64,000 bases of DNA from Nocardia sp. NRRL S-836 (GCF_001279525.1 NZ_LGDY01000090.1:83378-147377), one strand, 5' to 3'. Shown: positions 15,151-25,083, counted from the stretch's first letter. Translations and numbers: made by a program. Notes: generated by a model from the sequence alone, not told the origin.

Positions 15151-17529
15151 TCAGGGTGCCGGCCGGAAGCCCGCCTTCTGGGCGTCGGACTCGGTGCGGA
15201 ACCACACGTCGGCACGGGTCTCGCCGAAGTTCGCCGAGCTCTCCGTGTAGTAGCGACGGCCGGTCAGCGTGGCCTTCACGGCGAAGTCCTCGGCCGGTGC
15301 GTGGCCGTCGGACCTGGGCAGCACCGAGCCGGGACCGAACGGCGAGCGCGGGTTGAAGCCCTCCGGCTGCTGGAACCGGGACGAGCCGGGGCCGACGGCG
15401 CCGTTGGGGCGGCCGCCGGTGGAGGGCGAGAAGCCGACCGGGCGCGGGCGTGCGGGCAGGGCGGGCGCCGGCTTCGGCGCCTCCTGCTTGGGGGCCTCGA
15501 ACGCCTGGAACGCCGGGAAGCTCTGCTGGCGCTGCTTGGTGGTCTTGCGGGCCTCGCGGATCGGCAGGCCGGCCTCGGTCACGCGCTGCGGCAGGTCCGA
15601 CTCGACCGGTTCGGGCTCCGGCTCGGGCGGGGCGGCGAGCAGGGGCTCGTCGGAGGGCACGAACTTCGGCACGAACGGCTGGTCGTCGATCGTCTCCGGG
15701 ATCGAACGGGTCTGGCCGGTGGGCGGCAGCGGCTCGTCGGCGTCCAGCAGCGGCTCGAACAGCGAACGCGGGCGTTCGACGGCCGGTTCGCGGCGGGCCG
15801 GGGGCTGTGTGGTCTGCGGGGCCTGCGGGGTGTCGGCGGCGTGGTCGAACGCGGCGGCGACGGCGCGGGCCTGGCGGTCGCGGCTGTCGGCCGTGTCGAC
15901 GGGGTCGGTGTTGTCGCCGAACGCCGAGAACGCCGTGGCCGGGGCCGAGCCGGGGTCGGAGAACGGCTGGGAGTACGCCGCTGGGGACTGCCGGACCGGC
16001 TCCTGGTAGACGGGCTCGGTGTAGGCGGCCGGCTCGTTCCGAGCGGGCGTCTGGCGAACGGGCTCCTGGTAGACCGGCTCGGCGTACGCGGCGGGCTCGC
16101 TCTGAGCGGGCGCCTGGCGAACGGGCTCCTGGTAGACCGGCTCGGCGTACGCGGCGGGCTCGTCCTGGACGGGCGCCTGGCGGACCGGCTCCGCGTGGGC
16201 CGCGGGCTCGCTGTCCGGCTCGTAGGCGTGCTCGTCGTAGACCGGCTCGTCCTGAACGGGGGCACCGAACGCGGACCGGCCGTGTGCGGGCTCCTGCTCG
16301 GGCTCGGCGTAGGCCGGTTCGGTGTAGGTCGGCTCCGCGTAGACCGGCTCGTCGGTCACGTCCTCGTGCGGGGCCTCGGAGTGGTCCTCCTCGGCCGCCT
16401 CAGACGTCGGCAGGGGCTCGCGCAGCGCGCGGGAGTGGGGACGGTCCGCGGACTCGCCATGGCGCGCGTGGGCGGGCTCAGCGTCCGTCTGCGGCTCGGT
16501 GAAGACGCCGTTGCGCACGTGCGGGGCGTCGAGGTCGATCGGCTCACCGAGGATGCCGGTCTGCTCGGCGGGCGACTCGGGTCCGGCGGAGTCCAGGCGG
16601 CCCGACAGCTCGTCGCGCAGGCCGGGGTACTCACCGGTGAGGTCGTTGGCCGGCCAGGCGCTCTCCTCGACGGCGATGTAGGTCGTCTGCTCGGAGCGGG
16701 TGTGCTGGGGCTCGTCCTCCTGCTCGGCGGCCTCGTCGAGGAAGACCTCCTGCTCCTGCTCGGCCCAGACCTCGCGCGGCTGGTAGATGAAGTCGTCGGG
16801 GACACCGTCGACCTCGGGGCCCGCGGTGGGCTTGGCGACGGGCGCGCCGGGCTCCGCGGTCGGTTCGTAGGTGGGCACGTACGAGGTCTGCTCAGCGGGG
16901 AGCTCCGGCTCCTCGTCGAAATCGGCGGCCTCCAGGCCGGACCGCGGCAGCACGGTCGTCATCTCGGCCGGCGACTCCGGCGGCGCGGTGTCGGCGTCCG
17001 GGGTGAGGCGCTCGAACAGCGACCGCGGGCGGTCGTCCTCGGCGTCGGCGTAGGCCTTCTGCTCGGCGAGCTGCTCCTCGAACCGGCGCTGCGCCTCCTC
17101 CGGCGACATCAGCGGGGCCCGCGGCTCCTCGGCGACCGGAGTGGGCTCCGGCTCCGGTTCGGGCTCGGGTTCCGGCTCGCGCTCGCGCTCCGGTTCGGCG
17201 ACCGGCTCCTCGGCCACGGCGGGCGCCGGCACCGGCGCACCGAAGTAGGCGGGCGGCTCGGCGTACGGCGCGGGTGCGGGCGGCAGCGCCATGACCTCGT
17301 CGGTCAGCGAGCGCTGCGGCGGGTTGTCCCACTCGTCGACCTCGACGTCGTCGACCCTGGAGGACGCCACGACCGGCCGTTGCACGTCACGGGAGCGCGC
17401 CTCAAGAAGTTGATCTTCGAGTACCGCGACCTGCTTGCGTGCGGGCCTGACCATCACCAGCCACGTGAGCAGCGCCCCCGCGACGAACGACAGCAGACTC
17501 CACAACCAGACCTGCCCGAAGACATTCAC
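15151..17529 (-). CDS. Membrane-anchored acidic Pro/Glu/Ala-rich protein with C-terminal sunset-like domain
   Basis: A 792-residue protein. The GTG at 17529 has AAGGGG about 9 nt upstream and gives a start (NVFGQVWLWSLL) directly before a single membrane segment (about residues 5-27). A basic stretch follows (RPARKQVAVLEDQ), then some 650 residues of low-complexity, Glu/Pro/Ala-rich disordered sequence including three 21-residue repeats. The final 50 residues (VKATLTGRRYYTESSANFGE, then VWFRTESDAQKAGFRPA) resemble the sunset domain of actinobacterial envelope and channel-accessory proteins. The topology suggests a long cytoplasmic or wall-spanning tether, but the side is uncertain. It is divergent from rarD. 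Confidence 0.75.
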   Translation of the reverse strand: MNVFGQVWLWSLLSFVAGALLTWLVMVRPARKQVAVLEDQLLEARSRDVQRPVVASSRVDDVEVDEWDNPPQRSLTDEVMALPPAPAPYAEPPAYFGAPVPAPAVAEEPVAEPEREREPEPEPEPEPEPTPVAEEPRAPLMSPEEAQRRFEEQLAEQKAYADAEDDRPRSLFERLTPDADTAPPESPAEMTTVLPRSGLEAADFDEEPELPAEQTSYVPTYEPTAEPGAPVAKPTAGPEVDGVPDDFIYQPREVWAEQEQEVFLDEAAEQEDEPQHTRSEQTTYIAVEESAWPANDLTGEYPGLRDELSGRLDSAGPESPAEQTGILGEPIDLDAPHVRNGVFTEPQTDAEPAHARHGESADRPHSRALREPLPTSEAAEEDHSEAPHEDVTDEPVYAEPTYTEPAYAEPEQEPAHGRSAFGAPVQDEPVYDEHAYEPDSEPAAHAEPVRQAPVQDEPAAYAEPVYQEPVRQAPAQSEPAAYAEPVYQEPVRQTPARNEPAAYTEPVYQEPVRQSPAAYSQPFSDPGSAPATAFSAFGDNTDPVDTADSRDRQARAVAAAFDHAADTPQAPQTTQPPARREPAVERPRSLFEPLLDADEPLPPTGQTRSIPETIDDQPFVPKFVPSDEPLLAAPPEPEPEPVESDLPQRVTEAGLPIREARKTTKQRQQSFPAFQAFEAPKQEAPKPAPALPARPRPVGFSPSTGGRPNGAVGPGSSRFQQPEGFNPRSPFGPGSVLPRSDGHAPAEDFAVKATLTGRRYYTESSANFGETRADVWFRTESDAQKAGFRPAP
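15988..16190 (-). repeat. Three 63-bp (21-codon) repeats inside the sunset-domain gene
   Basis: The element TCCTGGTAGA recurs at 16001, 16064 and 16127, a period of exactly 63 bp. On the coding strand the unit reads approximately EPVYQEPVRQ, then a variable PA, then EPAAYAEP. Repeats in phase with the reading frame suggest expansion of the disordered spacer. Confidence 0.75.
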
Positions 17530-17673
17530 GGGTAAGCCCCTTCTAAGACCACGCGCCGACCCACTCACTCGGAAGGGTGAGCGTAGTCAAACTACAGTGC
17601 CGTCGAAGATGCTCCGTCACTACGCCGTTCAGCGCAAATAAGGGCCAGAAACCGCAGCGTAGAGTGAGGTTTC

Positions 17674-18630
17674 GTGCCTCCCCTGACGAGTTCCGGTCTC
17701 AGTTCGGCAGAAGTTCACACCCAGGGGCGCGGGCTCACCTACGGAGCAGCCGCCTACGTCCTGTGGGGCCTGTTCCCGGCGTACTGGCCACTCCTGGTGC
17801 CCGCGGCGCCGGTCGAGGTGCTGGCGCACCGCATCGTCTGGTCGTGCGTCACGATGGGCCTGCTGCTCGCAGTGCTCCGCAAGTGGCGGCCGCTGATCGA
17901 GCTGTCCTGGAAGGGCTGGCTGATCGTCAGCGCCGCCGCCGTGCTCATCACGGTCAACTGGGGCACCTACATCTACGCCGTCAACACCCAGCACGTCGTG
18001 GAGTCGGCGCTCGGCTACTTCATCACGCCGCTGGTCAGCGTGGTCCTCGGCATGGTGTTCCTGAAGGAACGGCTGCGGCCGGCGCAGTTCGTGGCCCTCG
18101 GCGTGGTCGTGGCCGCGGTGGTCGTGCTCACCGTCGACTACGGCGAGCTGCCGATGATCTCGCTGGTGCTGGCCTGCTCGTTCGGCGTCTACGGCCTGCT
18201 CAAGAAGAAGGTGCCGCTCGACGCCACGTCCAGCCTCGCGGCGGAGAGCGCGGTCATCGCCCCGATCGCGCTGGTCTACCTGCTCACGCTCGGCAGCGCG
18301 AACACGTTCACCACCGCGGGCACCGGCCACACCCTGCTGCTGCTGAGCACCGGCATCGTCACGGTGATCCCGCTGCTGCTGTTCGGCCTGGGCGCGCAGC
18401 TGATCCCGCTGACGACCATGGGGATGCTGCAGTACCTGGCGCCGATCCTGCAGTTCGCGTGGGGCGTGTTCGTGGTGCACGAGCCCATGCCGCCCAGCCG
18501 CTGGGCCGGGTTCCTGCTGGTGTGGGTGGCGCTCGCGATCTTCACCGCCGACGCCGTGCGGAACCGGCGCAAGCACGTGCTCGCGCCGGTCGAGCAGCCC
18601 GCTCGAAGGGAACACGGGGCCCCCGCGTGA
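17674..18630 (+). CDS. rarD: EamA-family transporter RarD
   Basis: A 318-residue inner-membrane protein with about ten hydrophobic helices in two EamA repeats. RarD-type signatures include YVLWGLFPAYWPLL near the start, LAHRIVWS, and the loop NWGTYIYAVNTQHVVESALGYFI. Members are presumed drug/metabolite exporters; the substrate is unknown. GTG 17674 has GAGG 5 nt upstream and a -10-like TAGAGT at 17660-17665. The C-terminus ends in a basic tail. Two GC-rich near-repeats at the stop codon (18607-18630 and 18636-18660) may act in termination. Confidence 0.88.
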   Translation: MPPLTSSGLSSAEVHTQGRGLTYGAAAYVLWGLFPAYWPLLVPAAPVEVLAHRIVWSCVTMGLLLAVLRKWRPLIELSWKGWLIVSAAAVLITVNWGTYIYAVNTQHVVESALGYFITPLVSVVLGMVFLKERLRPAQFVALGVVVAAVVVLTVDYGELPMISLVLACSFGVYGLLKKKVPLDATSSLAAESAVIAPIALVYLLTLGSANTFTTAGTGHTLLLLSTGIVTVIPLLLFGLGAQLIPLTTMGMLQYLAPILQFAWGVFVVHEPMPPSRWAGFLLVWVALAIFTADAVRNRRKHVLAPVEQPARREHGAPA

Positions 18631-18667
18631 CCCTCAGGGGAACGCGGGGCCCCTGCGGGACGAGGGA

Positions 18668-19669
18668 TCAGTGCGTGCGGGCGACCACGTAGGTGGCGAG
18701 CTCTTCGAGGGCGTCGCGGGCGGCGCACGGCGGCAGCTTGCCCAGCTCCGTGCGGGCCCGGTCGGCGTACTCGTCGAGCGTCTCGCGGGCGCGGTCCATG
18801 CCGGAGGACTTGCGCAGCAACGTCAACGCCTCGTCGACCAGCGCGTCCTCGGTGATCGGCCCGGCCAGCAGCTCGGCCAGCCGCGTCTCGGCCGGGTCGG
18901 CCAGCGCGTAGAGCATCGGCAACGTCCGCACGCCCTCGCGCAGGTCGGTGCCCGGCGTCTTGCCGGACTCGACCGACGGGGAGGCGATGTCGATGACGTC
19001 GTCGGCGATCTGGAACGCCGCCCCGATCACCTCGGCGTACCGGCGCAGGGCGTCGGTCTGCTCCTCGGTCGCGTCGGAGAACATGCCGCCGAAGCGGGCC
19101 GCGGTGGCGATGAGCACACCGGTCTTCTCCTCGATCACCTGCAGGTAGTGGGCGACCGGGTCCTCGCCGGGCTTCGGCCCGACGGTCTCGCGCATCTGGC
19201 CGGTCACCAGGACCGAGAACGTCTCCGCGATGATCCGCGCCGCGTCCGTGCCCAGGTCGGCGGTCAGGCGGGAGGCGTGGGCGAACAGGTAGTCGCCGGT
19301 CAGGATCGCGATGCTGTTGTCCCACTTGGCGTTCGCGGACACCGCGCCACGCCGCGTGGTCGCCTCGTCCATGACGTCGTCGTGGTAGAGCGTCGCGAGG
19401 TGCGTGAGCTCGACCACAGCGGCGGCCTTGACGACCTTGTCGCGGTCCCACTCCGCGCCGAACTGGGAGGCCAGCAGTGTGAAGAGCGGGCGGATCCGCT
19501 TCCCGCCCGCTTCCACAAGGTGAAGCGAGGTTTCCGTGACCGCGTGGAAGTCGTTCTGCACGACGTCGTGCAGCATGCTCTCCACGTCGGCCAAGCCGTT
19601 CTGGACTACCTCAGTGAGCACGGGGTCCACCAACGCGAACCCCGGTCCCTCATGCTCGCTACTGGTCAC
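18668..19669 (-). CDS. Long-chain all-trans polyprenyl diphosphate synthase (menaquinone side chain)
   Basis: A 333-residue prenyl elongase that condenses isopentenyl diphosphate onto an allylic primer. The first Asp-rich motif is DDVMD at 97-101 and the second is DDVID at 223-227, with GGKRIRP and the lysine/arginine-lined substrate motifs in place. The small residues just before the first motif (THLATLYH) fit a long-chain product such as hepta- to nonaprenyl diphosphate, the precursor of the menaquinone tail. It lies only 19 bp after nuoN on the same strand and is probably the last gene of the nuo operon. It could instead supply other quinone or carotenoid lipids. Confidence 0.88.
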   Translation of the reverse strand: MTSSEHEGPGFALVDPVLTEVVQNGLADVESMLHDVVQNDFHAVTETSLHLVEAGGKRIRPLFTLLASQFGAEWDRDKVVKAAAVVELTHLATLYHDDVMDEATTRRGAVSANAKWDNSIAILTGDYLFAHASRLTADLGTDAARIIAETFSVLVTGQMRETVGPKPGEDPVAHYLQVIEEKTGVLIATAARFGGMFSDATEEQTDALRRYAEVIGAAFQIADDVIDIASPSVESGKTPGTDLREGVRTLPMLYALADPAETRLAELLAGPITEDALVDEALTLLRKSSGMDRARETLDEYADRARTELGKLPPCAARDALEELATYVVARTH

Positions 19670-19688
19670 AACAGCAGACTACGTACAC

Positions 19689-21269
19689 CTAGCTGAGGAA
19701 GGTGCCGGTACCCGCCCAATCGAGCACCAACGTGGGCCAGAGACCGAGCACCAGCGTGACCGCCGCACCCAGCGTGATCGCGACGGTGGTGAACGCTCCC
19801 GGCACCGTGACGGTCGGGCCGTCCGGCGCGGGCTCGCTGAAGTACATCAGCACGATCACCCGCAGGTAGAAGAACGCCGCGATGGCCGAGGCCACCAGGG
19901 CGATCACCACGAGCGGCGTCAGGCCGGCCTCGATCGCCGCGCTGAACACGACGAACTTGCCGATGAAGCCGGACGTCAGCGGGATGCCGGCCAGCGCCAG
20001 CAGCAGGAACGTGAACACGCCCGCGACCATCGGCGACCGCTTCGCGAGACCCGCCCACTGCGACAGGTGTGTCGCCTCGCCGTCGGAGTTGCGGACCAGC
20101 GAGACGATGCCGAACGCCGCGATCGTCGTGAAGCCGTAGACCAGCAGGTAGAACATCGTCGCGCTCACACCGGGCGCGTCGCCCTCCGGCGTCAGCGCGA
20201 TCGAGCCGATCAGCAGGAAGCCCGCGTGCGCCACCGAGGAGTACGCGATCATGCGCTTCACGTCGGTCTGCGTGAGGCCGAGCACAGCGCCGATCACCAT
20301 CGACACGACCGCGACGCCGTACAGCACGCCGCGCCACTCCCACTGGGTGTTCTGGAACGCCACGGTGAGCACGCGCAGGATGCCGCCGAACGCGGCGACC
20401 TTGGTGCACGCCGCCATGAAAGCCGTCACCGGCGTCGGCGCACCCTGGTACACGTCCGGGGTCCACGCGTGGAACGGGCCGACCGCCGCCTTGAACAGCA
20501 GACCCACCACCAGCAGACCGAAGCCCGCGAACAGCAGCGTGTCCGAGCGGTCCGTGCCGGCCGCGGCGGACGCGATCGCCGAGAGCTTCACCGAACCGGC
20601 GAAGCCGTACAGCAGCGCGATGCCGTAGAGGAAGAACGCCGACGCGAACGCACCGAGCAGGAAGTACTTCACCGCTGCCTCCTGCGAGAGCAGGCGGCGC
20701 CGGCGGGCCAGGCCGCACAGCAGGTACAGCGGCAGCGACATGACCTCCAGCGCGATGAACATCGTCAGCAGGTCGTTCGAGGCGACGAACGTCATCATGC
20801 CGCCGAGCGCGAACAGCATGAGCGGGAAGACCTCGGTCTGCATGCCGGTCTTCGACGCCTGCGCGCGGTCCTGGACGGTGCCGGGACGGATCGCGGCCTG
20901 CCCCACGAACACGCCGCCGGGCTCCACCGAGCGGTCCGCGATCAGCAGCAGGCTGCCGAACGCCAGCACCAGCAGCGTGGCCCAGAGGAAGAGCGACGGC
21001 GGGTCGACGGCGACCGCGCCCGCCAGCGTCGCGACGCCGGCGGCCGGGTGGTCGTCCGAGGCCGCGTAGGAGATCAGCGCACCGGTGGCGCCGACCAGCG
21101 TGAGCAGCGACAGCACGAGCTGCACCGCCCACCGCTGGTGCTTGGGCAGCAACGCTTCGAGCAGCACGCTGACACAGGCCGCGCCGAGCACGATCAGCAC
21201 CGGCGCGACGGCGTGGTAGTCGATCTCCGGCGCCTGGATCTGCTGCGCCTGTGCGAACAGGAGGTTCAC
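19689..21269 (-). CDS. nuoN: NADH-quinone oxidoreductase subunit N
   Basis: A 526-residue antiporter-like membrane subunit of complex I, one of three proton-pumping units. It has about 14 helices, with the Lys/Glu charged residues of the family in EAAVKYFLLGAFASAFFLYG, the proton-channel loop VGPFHAWTPDVYQGAPTPVTA, and KRMIAYSSVAHAGFLL. The ATG at 21269 is followed by a hydrophobic helix. It is the last nuo gene; nuoM ends 1 bp upstream. The length is typical for the actinobacterial subunit. Confidence 0.95.
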   Translation of the reverse strand: MNLLFAQAQQIQAPEIDYHAVAPVLIVLGAACVSVLLEALLPKHQRWAVQLVLSLLTLVGATGALISYAASDDHPAAGVATLAGAVAVDPPSLFLWATLLVLAFGSLLLIADRSVEPGGVFVGQAAIRPGTVQDRAQASKTGMQTEVFPLMLFALGGMMTFVASNDLLTMFIALEVMSLPLYLLCGLARRRRLLSQEAAVKYFLLGAFASAFFLYGIALLYGFAGSVKLSAIASAAAGTDRSDTLLFAGFGLLVVGLLFKAAVGPFHAWTPDVYQGAPTPVTAFMAACTKVAAFGGILRVLTVAFQNTQWEWRGVLYGVAVVSMVIGAVLGLTQTDVKRMIAYSSVAHAGFLLIGSIALTPEGDAPGVSATMFYLLVYGFTTIAAFGIVSLVRNSDGEATHLSQWAGLAKRSPMVAGVFTFLLLALAGIPLTSGFIGKFVVFSAAIEAGLTPLVVIALVASAIAAFFYLRVIVLMYFSEPAPDGPTVTVPGAFTTVAITLGAAVTLVLGLWPTLVLDWAGTGTFLS

Positions 21270-21270
21270 G

Positions 21271-22839
21271 TCACTTGCCTTCCTGCACGGAGACCGGGTC
21301 GGTGACGCCGACCTCGGTCAGCGTCGCCCCGACAGTCGGGGTGATGACGTCGAGCACCGGCTGCGGGTAGAACCCGAGGGCCAGCACGATGACGACGAGC
21401 GGGGCCAGAACAGCGATCTCGCGCTTGTTCAGGTCGCCGATGGCCGTCTTCTTCTCCGGGTCGCCGACGGCGCCCGGACCGGCAGCGGCACCCACGAGCG
21501 CGTCGCCGCGCAGCGGGCCGGTCATCATCCGCTGGTAGAGCCACAGCACGTAGAGCGCCGCGAGCACCATGCCGACCGTCGCGAGGATCGTGTAGACCGG
21601 CTGCGTCGGGAACGAGCCGATCAGCACCAGGAACTCCGAGACGAACGAGTTCGTGCCCGGCAGCGACAGCGTGGTCAGACCCGAGATGAGCAGCATGCCC
21701 GCGAGCACCGGCGCCACCTTCGACATGCCGCCGTAGTCCGAGATCAGCGACGAACCACCGCGCGCGATGATCATGCCGACCACCAGGATCAGCATGCCGG
21801 TCGAGATCGAGTGGTTCAGCATGTACGACACCGAGCCCACGCCGGCCTGCGACGTGAACGCGAAGATGCCGAGCGCGATGAAGCCGAAGTGCGCGATCGA
21901 GACGTACGCGAGGAACCGCTTCATGTCCCGCTGGCCCGTGGCGAGCAGCGATCCGTAGAGGACACCGGCCACGGCGAGCACCAGGATGTACGGCGCCAGG
22001 TTCTTCGACGCCGTCGGGAACATCGGCAGCAGGTAGCGCAGCATGCCGAACGTGCCGACCTTGTCCAGGATGCCGACGACGATCACCGTGACGCCGATGG
22101 GCGCCTCGGCGGCCGCGTCGGGCAGCCAGGTGTGGAACGGCACCAGCGGCGCCTTGATCGCGAACGCCAGGAAGAAGCCGAGGAACAGCCAGGTCTGCGT
22201 CGTCGGGTCGGCGTCGCGCACGACCGTCACGAGCGTGGCCCAGTCGAACGTGCCCTTGCCCAGCTCGTCCGACGCCATGGCGTAGGCGCCGATCGCGGAG
22301 GCCAGCATGATCAGGCCGCCGAGGAACGAGTACAGGAAGAACTTGACCGCCGCGTACTGCCTGCGCGCGCCGCCGTAGCCGCCGATCAGGAAGTACATCG
22401 GGATCAGCATGACCTCGAACAGCACGTAGAACAGGAAGACGTCGGTGGCGGCGAACACCGCGACCGTCACGGCCTCCTGCACCAGGATCAGCGCGAGGTA
22501 CCCGCCCTGCGACCGGCCCTCCGGCAGCCGTTCGGTCCACCCGGCACCGATCACCAGCGGGATCAGCAGCGCGATCACCGCGATCATCACCAGCGCGATG
22601 CCGTCGATGCCGAACGACAGCCGGACGCCGAACGACTCGATCCACGTGACGCCGGACGCGAGCTGGATGCGCTGGCCGTCCGGGTCGTAAGCCGTCCACA
22701 GCAGGACCGCCAGCACGAGCTCGACGACCGAGAAAGCGAGCGCGACGAGCTTGGCTTTCGTGTCGTCCTTGCGCAGGAACGTCACCACCAGCGCGCCGAC
22801 GAGCGGCACGACCAGCAGCGCGATCAGGACCCAGTTCAC
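21271..22839 (-). CDS. nuoM: NADH-quinone oxidoreductase subunit M
   Basis: A 522-residue antiporter-like subunit. It carries FEVMLIPMYFLIGGYGG with the essential Glu of helix 5, the broken-helix motif PLVPFHTWLPDAAAEAPIGV, and KRFLAYVSIAHFGFIALGI. About 14 membrane helices pump protons in complex I. The start ATG 22839 overlaps the nuoL stop by 4 bp, so coupled synthesis is expected. No anomalies were seen. Confidence 0.95.
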   Translation of the reverse strand: MNWVLIALLVVPLVGALVVTFLRKDDTKAKLVALAFSVVELVLAVLLWTAYDPDGQRIQLASGVTWIESFGVRLSFGIDGIALVMIAVIALLIPLVIGAGWTERLPEGRSQGGYLALILVQEAVTVAVFAATDVFLFYVLFEVMLIPMYFLIGGYGGARRQYAAVKFFLYSFLGGLIMLASAIGAYAMASDELGKGTFDWATLVTVVRDADPTTQTWLFLGFFLAFAIKAPLVPFHTWLPDAAAEAPIGVTVIVVGILDKVGTFGMLRYLLPMFPTASKNLAPYILVLAVAGVLYGSLLATGQRDMKRFLAYVSIAHFGFIALGIFAFTSQAGVGSVSYMLNHSISTGMLILVVGMIIARGGSSLISDYGGMSKVAPVLAGMLLISGLTTLSLPGTNSFVSEFLVLIGSFPTQPVYTILATVGMVLAALYVLWLYQRMMTGPLRGDALVGAAAGPGAVGDPEKKTAIGDLNKREIAVLAPLVVIVLALGFYPQPVLDVITPTVGATLTEVGVTDPVSVQEGK

Positions 22840-24773
22840 GAGAACCTCACCATCAGCAGAGCCCCGAGAACCACGATCGAGCCCAGGAGCATGGACAGTG
22901 CGTAGGAGCGGACGAACCCGGTCTGCAGCCTGCGCAGCCGGCCGGAGCTGCCGCCCAGCAACGCCGCGGTGCCGTTGACGACGCCGTCGACGCCCTTCAG
23001 GTCGAGGTACACCAGCGCGCGGGTGAGCCAGGTGCCCGGCCGCGCGAACAGCGCCTCGTTGAGAGCGTTGCCGTACAGGTCGTTGCGGGCCGCGCGGACC
23101 GGGAACGACACCCGCGCCGGCCGCTCGACCGGCTGCGCGCGGCGGCCGAAGAGCAGGAACGCGAGACCGGCGCCGGCGAGCGACAGCACGACGGTCAGGA
23201 TGCCGACCAGGCCGTGCGACAGGACGCCGTGCGACTCCTCCAGCTCACCCAGCGAGGGCTCCAGCCAGCCGGCGAGCCGTCCGCCGGAGGAGAGGAACCA
23301 GCCGCCCGCGACCGAACCGACCGCGAGGACGATCATCGGGATGGTCATCGACAGCGGCGACTCGTGCGGGTGGTACTCGCGGCCGTCCTCGGACTTCAGT
23401 TCCTTCCAGCGGGGCTTGCCCAGGAAGACGAGGATCAGCAGGCGGGTCATGTAGAACGCGGTCAGCGCGGCACCGAGCAGTGCGACACCGCCGAAGACGT
23501 ACCCGCGCCAGCCCTCCGCGCCGAACGCCGCCGCGATGATGGCGTCCTTCGAGAAGTAGCCCGCGAACGGCGGGATGCCGATCAGCGCGAGGTAGCCGAG
23601 CGTCCACGTGACGAAGGTGATCGGCAGGAACCTGTAGAGCCCGCCCATCCGGCGGATGTTGCCCTCGTCGTTCATGCCGTGCATGACCGAACCGGCACCG
23701 AGGAAGAGCCCGGCCTTGAAGAAGCCGTGCGTCAGCAGGTGCATGATGCCCAGCGCGTAGCCGATCGGGCCGAGGCCCACCGCGAGGATCATGTAGCCGA
23801 TCTGCGAGACCGTCGAGTACGCCAGGACCTTCTTGAAGTCGTCGTAGGCGCAACCGATGATGCAACCGATCAGCAGCGTGACGCCACCGATGATCATCAC
23901 GACCAGGCGGCCGTCCGCGCTCAGGTTGTAGAGCGGGTTCGAGCGGGCGATCAGGTACACGCCCGCGGTGACCATCGTCGCCGCGTGGATCAGGGCGGAC
24001 ACCGGGGTCGGGCCGGCCATGGCGTCGGGCAACCAGGCCTGCAGCGGGAACTGGCCCGACTTGCCGCAGGCACCGAGCAGCAGCAGGAGCGTGATCGCGA
24101 GGACCTCCGCGCCGCTGAACTCGCCCACCCGGCTGAAGACCTCGGTGTACTGCGTGGTCCCGAGGCGGTTGAACATCAGGAAGATCGCGATGGCCAGGCC
24201 CAGGTCACCGACGCGGTTCATCAGGAAGGCCTTCTTGGCCGCCGATGCCGCTTCCGGCTTGTACTGGTACCAGCCGATCAGCAGGTACGAGGCGAGACCG
24301 ACGCCCTCCCAGCCGAAGTACAGGGTCACGAAACCGTTGCCCAGCACCAGCAGGAGCATCGCCGACACGAAGAGGTTCAGGTAGGCGAAGAACTTCCGCC
24401 TGCCCTCCTCGTGCGCCATGTAGCCGACCGAGTAGATGTGGATCAGCGAGCCGACACCCGTGATCAGCAGCACGAACGTGAGCGACAGCGGGTCGAGCCG
24501 CAGTCCGAACTCGACGGTCAGGGCGTTGATGTCCACCCAGTCCCAGAGGTGCAGGTTCTGCACCCGCTCCTCGGGGTTGGCGATGCCGACCGTCGAGAAG
24601 AACAGCGCGAGGCCGTAGCCGAACGACGCCAGCAGCGTGGCGCACCCGAGCAGGTGGCCCCACCTGTCGGTGCGCTTGCCACCGACCAACAGCACCGCCG
24701 CGCCGAACGCGGGCAGCGCCAACAGCAACCAGGCGAAGCTCGCGACCCCGCTGGCGACAACAGGTTCCGTCAC
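22836..24773 (-). CDS. nuoL: NADH-quinone oxidoreductase subunit L
   Basis: A 645-residue antiporter-like subunit and the largest membrane protein of complex I. Diagnostic stretches include NLFVSAMLLLVLGNGFVTLYF and GWEGVGLASYLLIGWY (helix-5 Glu), FPLQAWLPDAMAGPTPVSAL, IHAATMVTAGVYLIARSNPL and KVLAYSTVSQIGYMILAVG. The C-terminal extension forms the lateral helix that braces NuoM and NuoN. The ATG at 24773 lies 10 bp after the nuoK stop. Confidence 0.95.
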   Translation of the reverse strand: MTEPVVASGVASFAWLLLALPAFGAAVLLVGGKRTDRWGHLLGCATLLASFGYGLALFFSTVGIANPEERVQNLHLWDWVDINALTVEFGLRLDPLSLTFVLLITGVGSLIHIYSVGYMAHEEGRRKFFAYLNLFVSAMLLLVLGNGFVTLYFGWEGVGLASYLLIGWYQYKPEAASAAKKAFLMNRVGDLGLAIAIFLMFNRLGTTQYTEVFSRVGEFSGAEVLAITLLLLLGACGKSGQFPLQAWLPDAMAGPTPVSALIHAATMVTAGVYLIARSNPLYNLSADGRLVVMIIGGVTLLIGCIIGCAYDDFKKVLAYSTVSQIGYMILAVGLGPIGYALGIMHLLTHGFFKAGLFLGAGSVMHGMNDEGNIRRMGGLYRFLPITFVTWTLGYLALIGIPPFAGYFSKDAIIAAAFGAEGWRGYVFGGVALLGAALTAFYMTRLLILVFLGKPRWKELKSEDGREYHPHESPLSMTIPMIVLAVGSVAGGWFLSSGGRLAGWLEPSLGELEESHGVLSHGLVGILTVVLSLAGAGLAFLLFGRRAQPVERPARVSFPVRAARNDLYGNALNEALFARPGTWLTRALVYLDLKGVDGVVNGTAALLGGSSGRLRRLQTGFVRSYALSMLLGSIVVLGALLMVRFS

Positions 24774-24783
24774 CGGTGACCCC

Positions 24784-25083
24784 TCAGTACTTCAGCAGGT
24801 TCGAGTCGTCGACCGAGGCCGAGCGACGCGTCCGGAAGATGGACATGATGATCGCGAGGCCGACCACGACCTCCGCCGCGGCGACGACCATCACGAAGAA
24901 CGCCATCACCTGACCGTCGAGCGAGCCGTTGATCCGCGCGAACGTCACCAGGCTCAGGTTGACCGCGTTGAGCATCAGCTCCACGCACATGAACACGACG
25001 ATGGCGTTGCGCCGCACCAGGACGCCGACGGCGCCGATGCTGAACAGCAGTGCCGACAGGAGCAGGTAGTACGTCGGAGTCAC
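24784..25083 (-). CDS. nuoK: NADH-quinone oxidoreductase subunit K
   Basis: A 99-residue three-helix subunit. The two buried glutamates of the E-channel are visible in [17 protein letters not shown] and [18 protein letters not shown]. The length matches the family. The ATG at 25083 overlaps the nuoJ stop by 4 bp. It forms the proton path between NuoH/NuoJ and the antiporter-like subunits. Confidence 0.95.
   Translation of the reverse strand: MTPTYYLLLSALLFSIGAVGVLVRRNAIVVFMCVELMLNAVNLSLVTFARINGSLDGQVMAFFVMVVAAAEVVVGLAIIMSIFRTRRSASVDDSNLLKY

Noticed and set aside
16356..17332. Overlapping minus-strand ORFs within the sunset-domain gene
   Set aside because: They are shifted-frame readings of the Glu/Pro repeat region, rich in Ser/Arg/Thr, with no start signals.
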